DNA of 64,000 bases, taken from positions 310,001 through 374,000 of the forward strand of contig LNEC01000019.1 of NCBI GenBank assembly GCA_001464035.1. Reading direction: 5' to 3'. Made by a program: the position numbers and the translations under genes. Source of the DNA: Bradyrhizobiaceae bacterium Ga0074131 (GTDB taxonomy: Bacteria > Pseudomonadota > Alphaproteobacteria > Rhizobiales > Xanthobacteraceae). The notes under the pieces were generated by a model that did not search any database, was not told where the DNA came from, and saw only the letters and a list, made by a program, of their open reading frames with translations. This document shows, piece by piece, positions 18,080 through 26,678 of the stretch. Numbering within the stretch: position 1 is the first letter of the stretch; every line of letters starts with the position of its first letter.

Positions 18080-18985
18080 ATGCCCGAATTGCCCGAAGTC
18101 GAGACCGTCCGCCGCGGCCTGCAACCCGTCATGGAAGGGTTTCAGATCGCGAAAGCGGAGGCCCGGCGCAAGGATCTGCGGTTTCCGTTCCAGAAGGATT
18201 TTGTCGCAAGGCTGGAGGGCCAAACCGTGACTGGGCTCGGCCGCCGCGCCAAATATCTGATGGCTGATCTCGGCTCCGGCGATGTCCTCTTGATGCATCT
18301 GGGCATGTCAGGCTCGTTCCGCGTGGTCGCCAATGAGGAAACCAAAACACCGGGCCAATTCCACCATCCGCGAGGCGAGGATCGCGCGCATGATCATGTG
18401 GTGTTCCACATGTCGTCGGGTGCATCCATTGTTTTCAACGATCCGCGCCGTTTCGGTTACATGAAGATCATCGCGCGCCACGCGCTGGAAGCGGAGCCGC
18501 TGCTGCAAGGGCTTGGCCCGGAACCACTCGGCAATGAATTCGACGCCAACCTGCTGGCTCGCGCCTGCGCCGGCAAGAAGACCAGCCTGAAGGCAGCGCT
18601 GCTCGACCAGCGCGTGGTCGCGGGGCTCGGCAACATCTACGTCTGCGAAGCGCTGTATCGCTCGCGACTGTCGCCGCGACGATCGGCCGCGACGCTGGCG
18701 GGCAGGGCCGGACAACGCAAGGGCGTTGCCGGGGCCGAGCCCACCGATCATGCCAGGCGCCTGGTCGGCGCCATTCACGCCGTGCTCAACCAGGCCATCG
18801 AGGCCGGCGGCTCGTCACTGCGCGATCATCGCCAGACCTCCGGCGAACTCGGCTATTTCCAGCATTCGTTTCAGGTCTACGACCGCGAAGGCGAGAAATG
18901 CCAGACCGCTGGCTGCGCCGGCATCGTCAAGCGGTTCACCCAGAACGGGCGCTCGACCTTCTGGTGCCCGAAGTGCCAGAAGTGA
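18080..18985 (+). CDS. mutM: Formamidopyrimidine-DNA glycosylase (Fpg/MutM)
   Basis: Base-excision repair glycosylase/AP lyase for 8-oxoguanine, 301 residues. It starts with the catalytic MPELPEVETVRRGL (Pro2 nucleophile, Glu3). It contains the intercalation/catalytic lysine region (PFQKDF), the H2TH segment (VVAGLGNIYVCEAL) and the C-terminal zinc finger with cysteines in CQTAGCAG and CPKCQK. A charged insert around residues 205-220 (AGRAGQRKGVAGAEP) is slightly longer than in E. coli. Divergent from ubiE-ubiB. Confidence 0.95.
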   Translation: MPELPEVETVRRGLQPVMEGFQIAKAEARRKDLRFPFQKDFVARLEGQTVTGLGRRAKYLMADLGSGDVLLMHLGMSGSFRVVANEETKTPGQFHHPRGEDRAHDHVVFHMSSGASIVFNDPRRFGYMKIIARHALEAEPLLQGLGPEPLGNEFDANLLARACAGKKTSLKAALLDQRVVAGLGNIYVCEALYRSRLSPRRSAATLAGRAGQRKGVAGAEPTDHARRLVGAIHAVLNQAIEAGGSSLRDHRQTSGELGYFQHSFQVYDREGEKCQTAGCAGIVKRFTQNGRSTFWCPKCQK

Positions 18986-19119
18986 GTTCACGGCGCGTCC
19001 CTGACCCAGCCCCCGCGTGCAACGGGGCGATCCGGCTTCATGGTGCATCTGGCTATTCAGGGAGAATGCTGGCGGGGAAGCCGAAGGCGGCAGTATGCTC
19101 CGCCATGCTCGCTACTCGC

Positions 19120-19146
19120 CAACAGCCCTTAGTCAACAGCCCTTAG
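19120..19146. repeat. Tandem 14-bp direct repeat upstream of the ggt-like gene
   Basis: CAACAGCCCTTAG occurs at 19120-19132 and again at 19134-19146, ending just before the candidate ATGs of the gamma-glutamyltransferase gene. It looks like a recent small duplication; the second copy supplies part of the Shine-Dalgarno-like AGAGG. Confidence 0.8.
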
Positions 19147-19149
19147 AGG

Positions 19150-20819
19150 ATGAAAATAACCATGACCGGTAACTGGCGCGATCGCACCGACACCGTTTTC
19201 GATTGCCAGAAGCAGCCGGCCTCGGGCAGCCGCGGCATGGTGGTCAGCAATCATCCGCTGGCCTCGGCCGCGGGCGCGGAGATGCTCGCCGCCGGCGGCA
19301 ACGCCATCGATGCCGCGATCGCCACGCTGTTCACGCTGACCGTGGTCGAGCCGATGATGGTCGGCATCATCGGCGGCGGCATGGCGCATATCGCTTCATC
19401 GACGGCCAGAGCACCGTGCCGCTGGCCGTCCGGCCCGACACCTATCGCTCCAAGCCCGGCTCGGCGCATGACGTGTTCGATACCGTCGGTGACGAGAACC
19501 TGAACGGCCCGAAAGCGGTTGCCGTGCCCGGCTCGCTCAAGGCCTGGTGTGAAACGCTGCGCCGGTTCGGCACCATGCCGCTCGCCGATGTGATGCAGCC
19601 CGCGATCAAACACGCCTCGCGCGGCTATGCGGCGACGCCTTACTTGCATGAATGCATCAGCGACGGCGCGGCCGAAATGCTGAAGGACAAGGCGATCTCG
19701 GCGATCTATCTGCCGAAGGGAACGCCGCTGCAGGCCGGCGAGCGCGTCGTACAGTCAGAATATGCCGAGACGCTCGCTTACATTTCGCAGCACGGCGACG
19801 CGGCGCTCTATACGGGTTCGCTCGGCGACGTTCTCGTCGATTACATGAAGGCCCATGGCGGTTTCATCACGCGTCAGGATCTGACCTCCTATAAAACCGT
19901 CGAGCGCGCGCCGATCCGGGTCGACTATCGCGGCTGGCAGATCCTCGGGCCGCCGCCGCCCGCCGCCTCCGGCGTGCACATCGCGCAGATGCTGAACATT
20001 CTGGAGGGCTACGACATGACGGCGCTCGGCTTCGGCACCGCCGCGACCATTCATTACATCGCCGAAGTGCTGAAGATCGCCTTTGCCGATCGCGCCGCCG
20101 CCAGCGGCGATCCTGATTTCGTCGGCGTGCCGGTGGAGCGGCTGATCTCGAAGGACTATGCGAGGGAGCGCCGCGGTGCGATCGATCCAAAGCGCGCGCA
20201 GAAATGGAGCGCGGGGGTGGCGCAGCTCGAGGGCGCGCACACCACGCACATGACCGCGGCGGACGCGTTTGGCAACGTGGTCGCGACCACGCAGACCATC
20301 AACAACCTGTTCGGCGCCAAAATCCTGATTCCCGGCCTCGGCACGGTGCCGAACAACTACATGAATCTCTACGATCCCCGGCCCGGCCATGCGCTGTCGC
20401 TGGCGCCGGGCAAGCGCGTCACCACCTCGATGTCGCCCATGATGGCCCTGCGCGACGGCAGGCTGGTCTATGCGCTGGGCCTGCCCGGCGGCAAGAAGAT
20501 CTTCCCGAGCGCCATGCAGGCGCTGATCAACCTGATCGATCACGGCATGAGCCTGCAGGAAGCGGTCGAGGCGCCGCGGGTCTGGACCGAAGGCAACGCG
20601 CTCGAGCTCGAGGCCGGCGTCCCCGACCGCGTTCGCGTTGACCTTGCAGCGAGGGGGCATGATGTGCTGGCGGTGCCGACCGTGGCCGGCGGCATGAACG
20701 CGATTCAGTTTCACGCGGACGGCTCGATGTCGGGCGCAGCCTGCTGGCGCGCGGACGGCACGCCGGTCGGGCTTGCCGGAGGGCTGGCACGCACAGGGAT
20801 ACGGTTCGGGCTGGCATGA
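19150..20819 (+). pseudogene. Gamma-glutamyltransferase family protein, disrupted by a frameshift near 19390
   Basis: Ntn-hydrolase of the gamma-glutamyltransferase family, read in two frames. Residues encoded from 19150 (or 19162, MTGNWRDRTD) to about 19390 give SRGMVVSNHPLASAAG and VEPMMVGIIGGGMAHI. The continuation RFIDGQSTVPLAVRP and everything to 20819 is in another frame, including the self-processing/catalytic threonine segment GAHTTHMTAADAFGN and PGKRVTTSMSPMM. The residues normally between MAHI and RFIDGQ are also missing, so the junction looks like a deletion of length 1 mod 3 (about 19 or 22 nt) rather than a single-base slip. It could be a true pseudogene or an assembly error; see infB for the same pattern. 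Confidence 0.8.
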
Positions 20820-20857
20820 GGGTGACACTCGTGCCCCGGACGCAGCGCGACAGTGGT

Positions 20858-22210
20858 CTATTTCCTCACGCAGATCACCCGGACGACCGACGCCCTGGCG
20901 TCGGCCGATCTTCCCGTCGCATTGACGCCATTGGCCGCAAGAAAGGCGTGGACGGTATCGGCTGGCACCAGCGCCGCGGCCGCGGCATTGGCCGGTCCCG
21001 CCACCACGATCGGCTTGAGCAGCGCGACGCCGGCGAATTTGCCTTCGGTATCGAGCGCCGCGGCTCCGGAAAAACCGGGCGCCGGCGCCGGTAACAGCGC
21101 CAGGTCGTTGCCGCCGTCGATCGGCGTGGCCGATGCCTTGAGGCTGCTCACCGTGGCGCCACCGCCCTGGTTTTGCGGATCAACGATTCCCGTCAGTTCC
21201 ACGCCGGATTTCGCGGTGCCTTTGGCGAGGTTTAGCGGCATCAATCCGCGCGCGCCGTAAATGCGCAGCAGCGCGAGATCGTGGTTCCTGTCCTCGGCGA
21301 TGCGATCGGCGTTGCCATGGCCCGCGATCGCGATCGTAACACAGCTGTCGGTGACCTGACGGTCGGCGATGATGGCGCCGTCGCCGCTGACGACAATGCC
21401 GGTGCCGTATTCGACGGTCCTGCGCGGCGGGCCGGCGATCGGCCCGCCTGCCGGGAACGGGTTGAACGCGCTCGACATCGCGATCACAACCGGTTCGACG
21501 CTATTTTCGATGGCCTGGTCGTACAGGATGGTGAGGATGCGGACCTCATCGCCCTTGAAGGTCCCGCGCGCATAAAATTTCTTCAGGCCCTGCAGTCCCG
21601 ACAAGACGAAGAAATCCGGCTTGACCACGGTGTAGTCGATCTTGCGTCCGGCGGGCTCCTTCTTTTCCTGCTCCGCGAGCCTGGCGGTGGTCGGGTTGGC
21701 TTCCTTGCGCCGGACCAAGTGAATCTGGACGGTGCCGGTGGGAGAAGTCCATTTGGAGCCTTGGGCGTCGGAGGATTGCTGCGGCACCAGTTTGGCGGGC
21801 ACGCCAAGCCGCGCCCCGGTACCGGCATCGGTGACGATCTTCCAGCCGACATTCTCCTGCCGCCGTTTCGCGGTCTCGGCCAGGATGCCGCGCTCCTGCG
21901 GATTGAGCACGCCGGTCGGCTTGCCGCCGCGGCCCTTCTGGAATTCCTTGATGGCGGCGACCATGCGCTCGCTGACTTCGCCCGTGATCGCGCCGTTGTA
22001 CTGGCCGACCCAGGCGAGATCGGACTGGATTGCCAGCCGCTCCGTCTGCGCCATCGCATTGGCGGTGTCGACCGGGGTCTGCAGCGCGGGGCGGATCGGC
22101 ACGGTCGTCGCCGGCTTCGGCCTGGCGCCGGCCGTGGCTGGCGGCGTCAACTGGGCCTGGGCTGGAGCCATCACCACCAACATCAATGTTGCCGTCAGCA
22201 ACGATCTCAT
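20858..22210 (-). CDS. Exported peptidoglycan-binding / degenerate trypsin-like protein
   Basis: About 450 residues. The N terminus (MRSLLTATLMLVVMAPAQAQ) is a signal peptide, so it is probably periplasmic. A PG_binding_1-like helical domain lies around residues 60-115 (TERLAIQSDLAWVGQYNGAI, then TGVLNPQERGIL). The C-terminal half has a trypsin-like fold pattern (YGTGIVVSGDGAIIADRQV..., DLALLRIYG, GFSGAAALD). The Asp and Ser positions are recognisable, but the strand that should carry the catalytic His (TNxHVV) reads ADRQVTD. It is therefore likely inactive as a protease. The start was chosen at 22210 for the signal peptide. Convergent with the ggt-like gene. Confidence 0.75.
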   Translation of the reverse strand: MRSLLTATLMLVVMAPAQAQLTPPATAGARPKPATTVPIRPALQTPVDTANAMAQTERLAIQSDLAWVGQYNGAITGEVSERMVAAIKEFQKGRGGKPTGVLNPQERGILAETAKRRQENVGWKIVTDAGTGARLGVPAKLVPQQSSDAQGSKWTSPTGTVQIHLVRRKEANPTTARLAEQEKKEPAGRKIDYTVVKPDFFVLSGLQGLKKFYARGTFKGDEVRILTILYDQAIENSVEPVVIAMSSAFNPFPAGGPIAGPPRRTVEYGTGIVVSGDGAIIADRQVTDSCVTIAIAGHGNADRIAEDRNHDLALLRIYGARGLMPLNLAKGTAKSGVELTGIVDPQNQGGGATVSSLKASATPIDGGNDLALLPAPAPGFSGAAALDTEGKFAGVALLKPIVVAGPANAAAAALVPADTVHAFLAANGVNATGRSADARASVVRVICVRK

Positions 22211-22356
22211 GACTGGTCCCGGTCCGCTGAAGTCGGCATAGTTGAGCACATCTGCCTGGTCGGCAACAGCATGCGAAGGTTCAGGCAATATTGGCCGGAC
22301 CGCGGGACGCGGCGTGTGGTAAGAACGTCGCCGGAAGATAAGGATCTGGCCTGACC

Positions 22357-23166
22357 ATGCTGAGTGCCGAGGAACTCGAACGATACGCCCGCCACATCGT
22401 GCTGCGTGAGGTCGGCGGTCCAGGCCAGGCCGCCCTGAAGGAAACCGCGGTTCTGGTGATCGGCGCCGGCGGTCTCGGCGCGCCCGCGCTGATGTATCTC
22501 GCCGCGGCCGGCGTCGGCACGCTCGGCGCGGTCGACGACGACATCGTCTCGCTCTCCAATCTGCAGCGGCAGATCATTCATTCCACGCCCGATATCGGCC
22601 GGCAGAAGGTCGACAGCGCCGCCGGGCAGATCTATGCGCTCAATCCCCACGTCCGCTTCGCCGCGCACGCCTCGCGGCTGACCGCCGACAATGCGATGGA
22701 GATGATCGGCAGTTACGATCTGGTGCTCGACGGTTCCGACAATTTCGAGACCCGCTATCTGGTATCGGACGCATGCTTCCTCGCCGGCAAGCCGCTGATC
22801 ACGGCGGCGCTAGGCCAGTTCGACGGATCGCTGACCACGATCCGCGCGCACGAGACCAACGCCGCAGGGGAGCTGAATCCGACCTACCGGTGCCTGTTTC
22901 CCGAACCACCCCCGCCGGGCACCGTGCCGGCCTGCGCCGAAGCCGGCGTGCTGGGCGCGCTGGCGGGCGTGCTGGGATCGATGATGGCGCTGGAGGCGAT
23001 CCGCGAGACCGTCGGCTTCGGCGAGGGCCTGGTCGGCCGCTTGCTGATGGTCGACGCGCGCGCGATGCGGTTCGAAACGCTGCGGTATCAGCGCGATCCG
23101 TCAAATCCGCTCAACGGCGACAAGCCGACGATTGTGGATTTGAGCGGGTATTTGAACGAGATCTAG
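22357..23166 (+). CDS. moeB: Molybdopterin-synthase adenylyltransferase MoeB (HesA/MoeB/ThiF family)
   Basis: E1-like adenylyltransferase of 269 residues that activates the C terminus of the sulfur carrier MoaD for molybdopterin synthesis. ATP-binding glycine motif VIGAGGLGAPAL (about residues 35-46), the Arg-finger motif NLQRQIIH and the DGSDNFETRYL acidic segment are intact. Of the zinc cysteines of E. coli MoeB only one is evident (YRCLF; the partner position is Thr in PTYRC) and no CxxC is seen at the C terminus, so the structural zinc may be absent. ThiF-type specificity cannot be excluded. Confidence 0.88.
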   Translation: MLSAEELERYARHIVLREVGGPGQAALKETAVLVIGAGGLGAPALMYLAAAGVGTLGAVDDDIVSLSNLQRQIIHSTPDIGRQKVDSAAGQIYALNPHVRFAAHASRLTADNAMEMIGSYDLVLDGSDNFETRYLVSDACFLAGKPLITAALGQFDGSLTTIRAHETNAAGELNPTYRCLFPEPPPPGTVPACAEAGVLGALAGVLGSMMALEAIRETVGFGEGLVGRLLMVDARAMRFETLRYQRDPSNPLNGDKPTIVDLSGYLNEI

Positions 23167-23305
23167 CGCCTGGACGCAGCGCAGCACGGGCGCTGCGAGT
23201 CGAGGCATTTTACTTGACATGGGATTGCATGGGGTTGTTTTCGCGATTTTTCTGTAGAAACCCGGCGGTAGGCACTGCGTCGCGTCTGGGGCAAGCGATC
23301 GTTGA

Positions 23306-24307
23306 TCACAGCATGCTTGGCAGCACGCGGTCCGGCGGCTTGTGGTTGTCGAGGAAGGTGCGGATGTTGATGATCACCTTCTCGCCCATCTCGACGCGGC
23401 CTTCGATGGTGGCCGACCCCATATGCGGCAGCAGCGCGACCTTGCCGGCCCTGGCGAGCCGCACCAGTTTGGGGCTGACCGCGGGCTCGTTCTCGAACAC
23501 GTCGAGGCCGGCGCCGCCGATCTCGCCGGTTTCGAGCAGCTTGATCAGCGTGTCTTCGTCGATCACCTCGCCGCGCGCGGTATTGACGATATAGGCGTCC
23601 TTGCGGATCAGCTTCAGCCGGCGCGCCGACAACAGATGAAAGGTGGCCGGCGTGTGCGGACAGTTCACCGAGATGATGTCCATCCGCGCCAGCATCTGGT
23701 CGAGGCTTTCCCAATAGGTCGCGCCCAGTTCGTCGGCGATGCGCGGCGCCACGGGGCGGCGGTTGTGGTAGTGAATCTGCAGGCCGAAGGCGCGCGCCCG
23801 GCGCGCCACCGCCTGGCCGATGCGGCCCATGCCGATGATGCCGAGGCGTTTGCCGCCGATGCGATGACCGAGCATCCAAGTCGGCGACCAGCCCGGCCAG
23901 TTCTTGCCCTCGGTGAGGATGGCGGCGCCTTCGATCAGCCGCCGCGGCACCGCCAGTATCAGCGCCATGGTCATGTCGGCGGTGTCTTCGGTCAGAACCT
24001 TCGGGGTATTGGTCACGGTGATGCCGCGCGCATGGGCCGCGGCGACGTCGATATTGTCGACGCCGTTGCCGAAATTGGCGATCAACCGCAGCTTGCAGTC
24101 GGGGTCTTTGAGAAGTTGTTCGGATATTTCGTCGGTGACGGTGGGCACCAGCACATCCGCGGTCCGCACCGCCTCGGCGATCTGTTCCGGCGTCATCGGC
24201 GCATCATCGAGATTGAGCCGGGCGTCGAACAGCTCGCGCATCCGGGTCTCGATCGAGTCCGGCAGCTTGCGTGTGACGACAACGAGAGGCTTTTTCTTGA
24301 CCGGCAT
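23306..24307 (-). CDS. 2-hydroxyacid dehydrogenase (D-glycerate dehydrogenase / glyoxylate reductase-like)
   Basis: D-isomer-specific NAD(P)-dependent 2-hydroxyacid dehydrogenase, 333 residues. It has the Rossmann motif GIIGMGRIGQAVARRA, a positively charged cofactor loop HNRRP (suggesting NADPH acceptance), catalytic Arg in NTARGEVIDE, Glu in DVFENEP and His in LLPHMGSAT. Closest to D-glycerate dehydrogenase/glyoxylate reductase (GyaR/GhrB); exact substrate not determined. Start ATG with AGGA upstream. Confidence 0.85.
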   Translation of the reverse strand: MPVKKKPLVVVTRKLPDSIETRMRELFDARLNLDDAPMTPEQIAEAVRTADVLVPTVTDEISEQLLKDPDCKLRLIANFGNGVDNIDVAAAHARGITVTNTPKVLTEDTADMTMALILAVPRRLIEGAAILTEGKNWPGWSPTWMLGHRIGGKRLGIIGMGRIGQAVARRARAFGLQIHYHNRRPVAPRIADELGATYWESLDQMLARMDIISVNCPHTPATFHLLSARRLKLIRKDAYIVNTARGEVIDEDTLIKLLETGEIGGAGLDVFENEPAVSPKLVRLARAGKVALLPHMGSATIEGRVEMGEKVIINIRTFLDNHKPPDRVLPSML

Positions 24308-24610
24308 ATCCTGCTCTCACGAGTCTCTGGCTCGCATCCCCTTCACGTCGTCAAAGGCTTCGCCGTTGAGGCCTCATTAACCCGGTTGTTCGACACTGCG
24401 GCTGGCCGCGCGATCCCGGTGTTTTTCTATGGCTTACTTGGGTTCCCGATTTTTCCCGCTGGTTTTCAACGGCAAATCTCGGGGCCCGTCCTGGTTCAGA
24501 GCGTTCCGTCCTCTCTAGCAGAAGGCCGGGCCAAGACAAGAACCCCGGCAAGCCGCCCGGGAATGAAAGATCGCGGTGTGTGATCGGACGGGGTACGGGG
24601 GTTCGAGTCG
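24308..24610. other. Divergent intergenic region between the dehydrogenase and SH3 genes
   Basis: 303 bp that must contain divergent promoters. I see no convincing -35/-10 pair, operator dyad, RNA gene or conserved small reading frame. Confidence 0.5.
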
Positions 24611-25138
24611 ATGGCGTTGAGGCGTTTCTTCAAGTTGGTGGTGTTGGCGGGGAGCATGCTGGCCGCGTCGGTCAGCACCGGATTTTCGGCCAGGGAATCG
24701 GGCCAGACCACCAGCGGTCTGCCGCTGCCGCGCTACGTCAGCCTCAAGTCCGATCATGTGAACGTCCGGGCCGGCCCGACCAAGGACAACGATGTTGCCT
24801 GGGTCTATACCCGCTCCGGCCTGCCGGTGGAGATCACCGCTGAATTCGAGAACTGGCGCCGGGTGCGCGATTCCGAGGGAGCCGAGGGCTGGGTCTATCA
24901 CTCGCTGCTGTCGGGCCGCCGCACCGCCGTCATCACCATGAAGGCAAAGGACGAACTCGCGCCGCTCTATGAGAGCGCCGACCCGACCAGCGCCGTCGCC
25001 GCCCGGCTGCAGGCCGGCGTCGTCGCCCAGGTGAAGAAATGCGCGGCCGGCTGGTGCCGCGTCATCGGCAACGGTTTTGACGGCTGGATCGAGCAGCAGC
25101 GCCTCTGGGGCGTCTATGCCGACGAGAAGGTGGAGTAG
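24611..25138 (+). CDS. Exported SH3-domain protein
   Basis: 175 residues, beginning with a signal peptide (LRRFFKLVVLAGSMLAASV). Two bacterial SH3-type repeats follow: residues about 42-100 (VNVRAGPTKDNDVAWVY ... GWVYHSLLSG) and about 105-165 (LAPLYESADPTSAVAARL ... GFDGWIEQQRLWG). Such proteins bind cell-wall peptides or other envelope partners. The second repeat has two cysteines (KKCAAGWCRV) that could form a disulfide in the periplasm. No enzymatic domain is seen. Confidence 0.85.
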   Translation: MALRRFFKLVVLAGSMLAASVSTGFSARESGQTTSGLPLPRYVSLKSDHVNVRAGPTKDNDVAWVYTRSGLPVEITAEFENWRRVRDSEGAEGWVYHSLLSGRRTAVITMKAKDELAPLYESADPTSAVAARLQAGVVAQVKKCAAGWCRVIGNGFDGWIEQQRLWGVYADEKVE

Positions 25139-25219
25139 TCGGAGTTCGCGACCAGCGCCGAGATCAACCAGCCGAGATCAACCACAAGGCCCGCGCATGA
25201 CGGCGTGGCCGTATGCCGA

Positions 25220-25723
25220 TCAGCGCTTCTTGCGCAGACGCACGACCATGTCCACCCGGGCGATTTCGTAGCCTTCGGGCACGTCAGGCATCTTGTGCAG
25301 CACCAGATGCGGATCCGGAATATCAACCAGTTCGTGGCTGTTCTCGAGATAGAAGTGGTGATGCGTCGTCACGTTGGTATCGAAATAGGTCTTGGTGCCG
25401 TCGACGCTGACCTGGCGCAGCAGACCCGCATCGGTCAGCTGGTTGAGGGTGTTGTAGACGGTGGCGAGGGATACCGGGACCTTGGCGAGGGTGGCTTCCT
25501 CGTAAAGCATCTCCGCGGTGAGATGGCGGGCGCCCTTTCCAAACAGCAACCAGCCCAGCGCCATGCGCTGACGGGTGGGGCGCAGCCCTGCCGCCTGCAG
25601 CATTTCATTGACGTCATGCCACGGACAGCCGGTCAGCGCCGGCTGGTGACCCCCGGCGCGGGCCGCCGGATCGGCCGCATCGTCGCTGATCGAAGCGTTC
25701 AGGCTTATTTCCACGTCAGGCAC
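25220..25723 (-). CDS. irr: Iron response regulator Irr (Fur superfamily)
   Basis: Global iron/heme regulator of rhizobia, 167 residues. In Bradyrhizobium, Irr acts under iron limitation and is degraded on heme binding. Residues 32-37 read GCPWHD, the N-terminal heme regulatory motif, and THHHFY is the second heme-binding histidine cluster. The winged helix contains LRPTRQRMALGWLL and SLATVYNTLNQL. The start codon is GTG (25721-25723); a second in-frame GTG lies three codons on, and no ATG is available. It is divergent from the fabA-fabB-fabI genes. Confidence 0.95.
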   Translation of the reverse strand: MPDVEISLNASISDDAADPAARAGGHQPALTGCPWHDVNEMLQAAGLRPTRQRMALGWLLFGKGARHLTAEMLYEEATLAKVPVSLATVYNTLNQLTDAGLLRQVSVDGTKTYFDTNVTTHHHFYLENSHELVDIPDPHLVLHKMPDVPEGYEIARVDMVVRLRKKR

Positions 25724-25754
25724 CGCGCTCGCTGTCTCAGTCCTATTTTCATGG

Positions 25755-25793
25755 AATATAGAGGGAAATCCGTTAGATGCAAGTATTTCGCAA
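25755..25793 (-). promoter_or_regulatory. irr promoter with TGCATC-type direct repeats (candidate Fur site)
   Basis: On the minus strand TTGCAT (25777-25782) and TATATT (25755-25760) are spaced by 16 nt, placing the start point about 25 nt before the irr GTG. TGCATC at 25776-25781 and a related TTGCGA at 25788-25793 are direct repeats over the -35. Imperfect TGCATC repeats were described for Fur binding at the B. japonicum irr promoter (from memory). The sequence is seen; regulator assignment is inferred. Confidence 0.55.
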
Positions 25794-26070
25794 CTAGAAC
25801 GATCCCAGAAGACTGGAACGATCCGAAGGCAACGGAACCGTCGGGACGCGCGGCGATTTACTCAGCGGGGTGCTTTGCCACCGGCAGGGCCTATGATAGA
25901 GAGCGCGCGGACTTAGCTTTGCAATCCGGCAAAGGCGAGCGCCGGTTGTCGCAGGACCATCCTGAACTGCGGTATTTGCGCCACCTGGCGATCGTTGGCG
26001 CACTCCTACGCGAACCGGGTCCATTTTCGCTCAGAAGCGCTCCACCGGAACATTTGAGAGGCTCAAGACG
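25794..26070. other. Upstream region of fabA
   Basis: With the irr promoter this makes a 347-bp gap. It should contain the fabA promoter, but I can define no strong -35/-10 pair or operator. Short open frames here on either strand lack a ribosome site and recognisable protein character. Confidence 0.45.
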
Positions 26071-26601
26071 ATGCTGGATCGGCGCAGCGGCTACGAGTAC
26101 GAGGACCTGCTGGCGTGCGGTCGCGGCGAGCTGTTCGGCCCCGGCAATGCACAATTGCCGCTGCCGCCGATGCTGATGTTCGACCGCATCACCGAAATTT
26201 CCGAGACCGGCGGGGAATACGGCAAGGGCATCGTTCGGGCCGAGCTCAACGTGAACCCGGACCTCTGGTTCTTCGGTTGCCATTTCAAGAATGATCCTGT
26301 GATGCCGGGCTGCCTCGGCCTCGACGCGCTCTGGCAGATGGTCGGCTTCTATCTCGGCTGGACCGGTGGCGAGGGCCGCGGCCGTGCGCTCGGCCTCGGC
26401 GAGTTGAAGTTCTCCGGTCAGGTGATGCCGAACGTCCGCAAGATTGTGTACAATGTCGATATCAAGCGTGTGATGCGGTTAAAGCTCTGGCTAGGTATCG
26501 CCGACGGCTGGCTTTCGGCCGATGACGAGATTATCTATCGCGCGAAGGATCTGAGGGTTGGGCTCCTGAAGCAGGGTGCCGCATTGCAGCCGGGAACGTA
26601 A
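26071..26601 (+). CDS. fabA: 3-hydroxydecanoyl-ACP dehydratase/isomerase FabA
   Basis: Hot-dog fold dehydratase/isomerase of 176 residues that introduces the cis double bond at C10 in type II fatty acid synthesis. Catalytic His lies in FFGCHFKNDPVMPG and Asp in CLGLDALWQ; both are intact. It heads fabA-fabB-fabI, the unsaturated fatty acid pathway, with 77 nt to fabB. Length is typical. Confidence 0.96.
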   Translation: MLDRRSGYEYEDLLACGRGELFGPGNAQLPLPPMLMFDRITEISETGGEYGKGIVRAELNVNPDLWFFGCHFKNDPVMPGCLGLDALWQMVGFYLGWTGGEGRGRALGLGELKFSGQVMPNVRKIVYNVDIKRVMRLKLWLGIADGWLSADDEIIYRAKDLRVGLLKQGAALQPGT

Positions 26602-26678
26602 ATTACCTGCATCCGGCCGATGCGGCATTGTTCGGTTCGGCGGCATCATACAAAACGCAAACGACAGACGAGGCGATC

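Noticed and set aside
25740..25810. Irr control element (ICE) upstream of irr or fabA
   Set aside because: A partial dyad (TTAGATGC/GCAACTAGAA) is visible but is too imperfect to call an ICE; the TGCATC repeats explain the sequence better.
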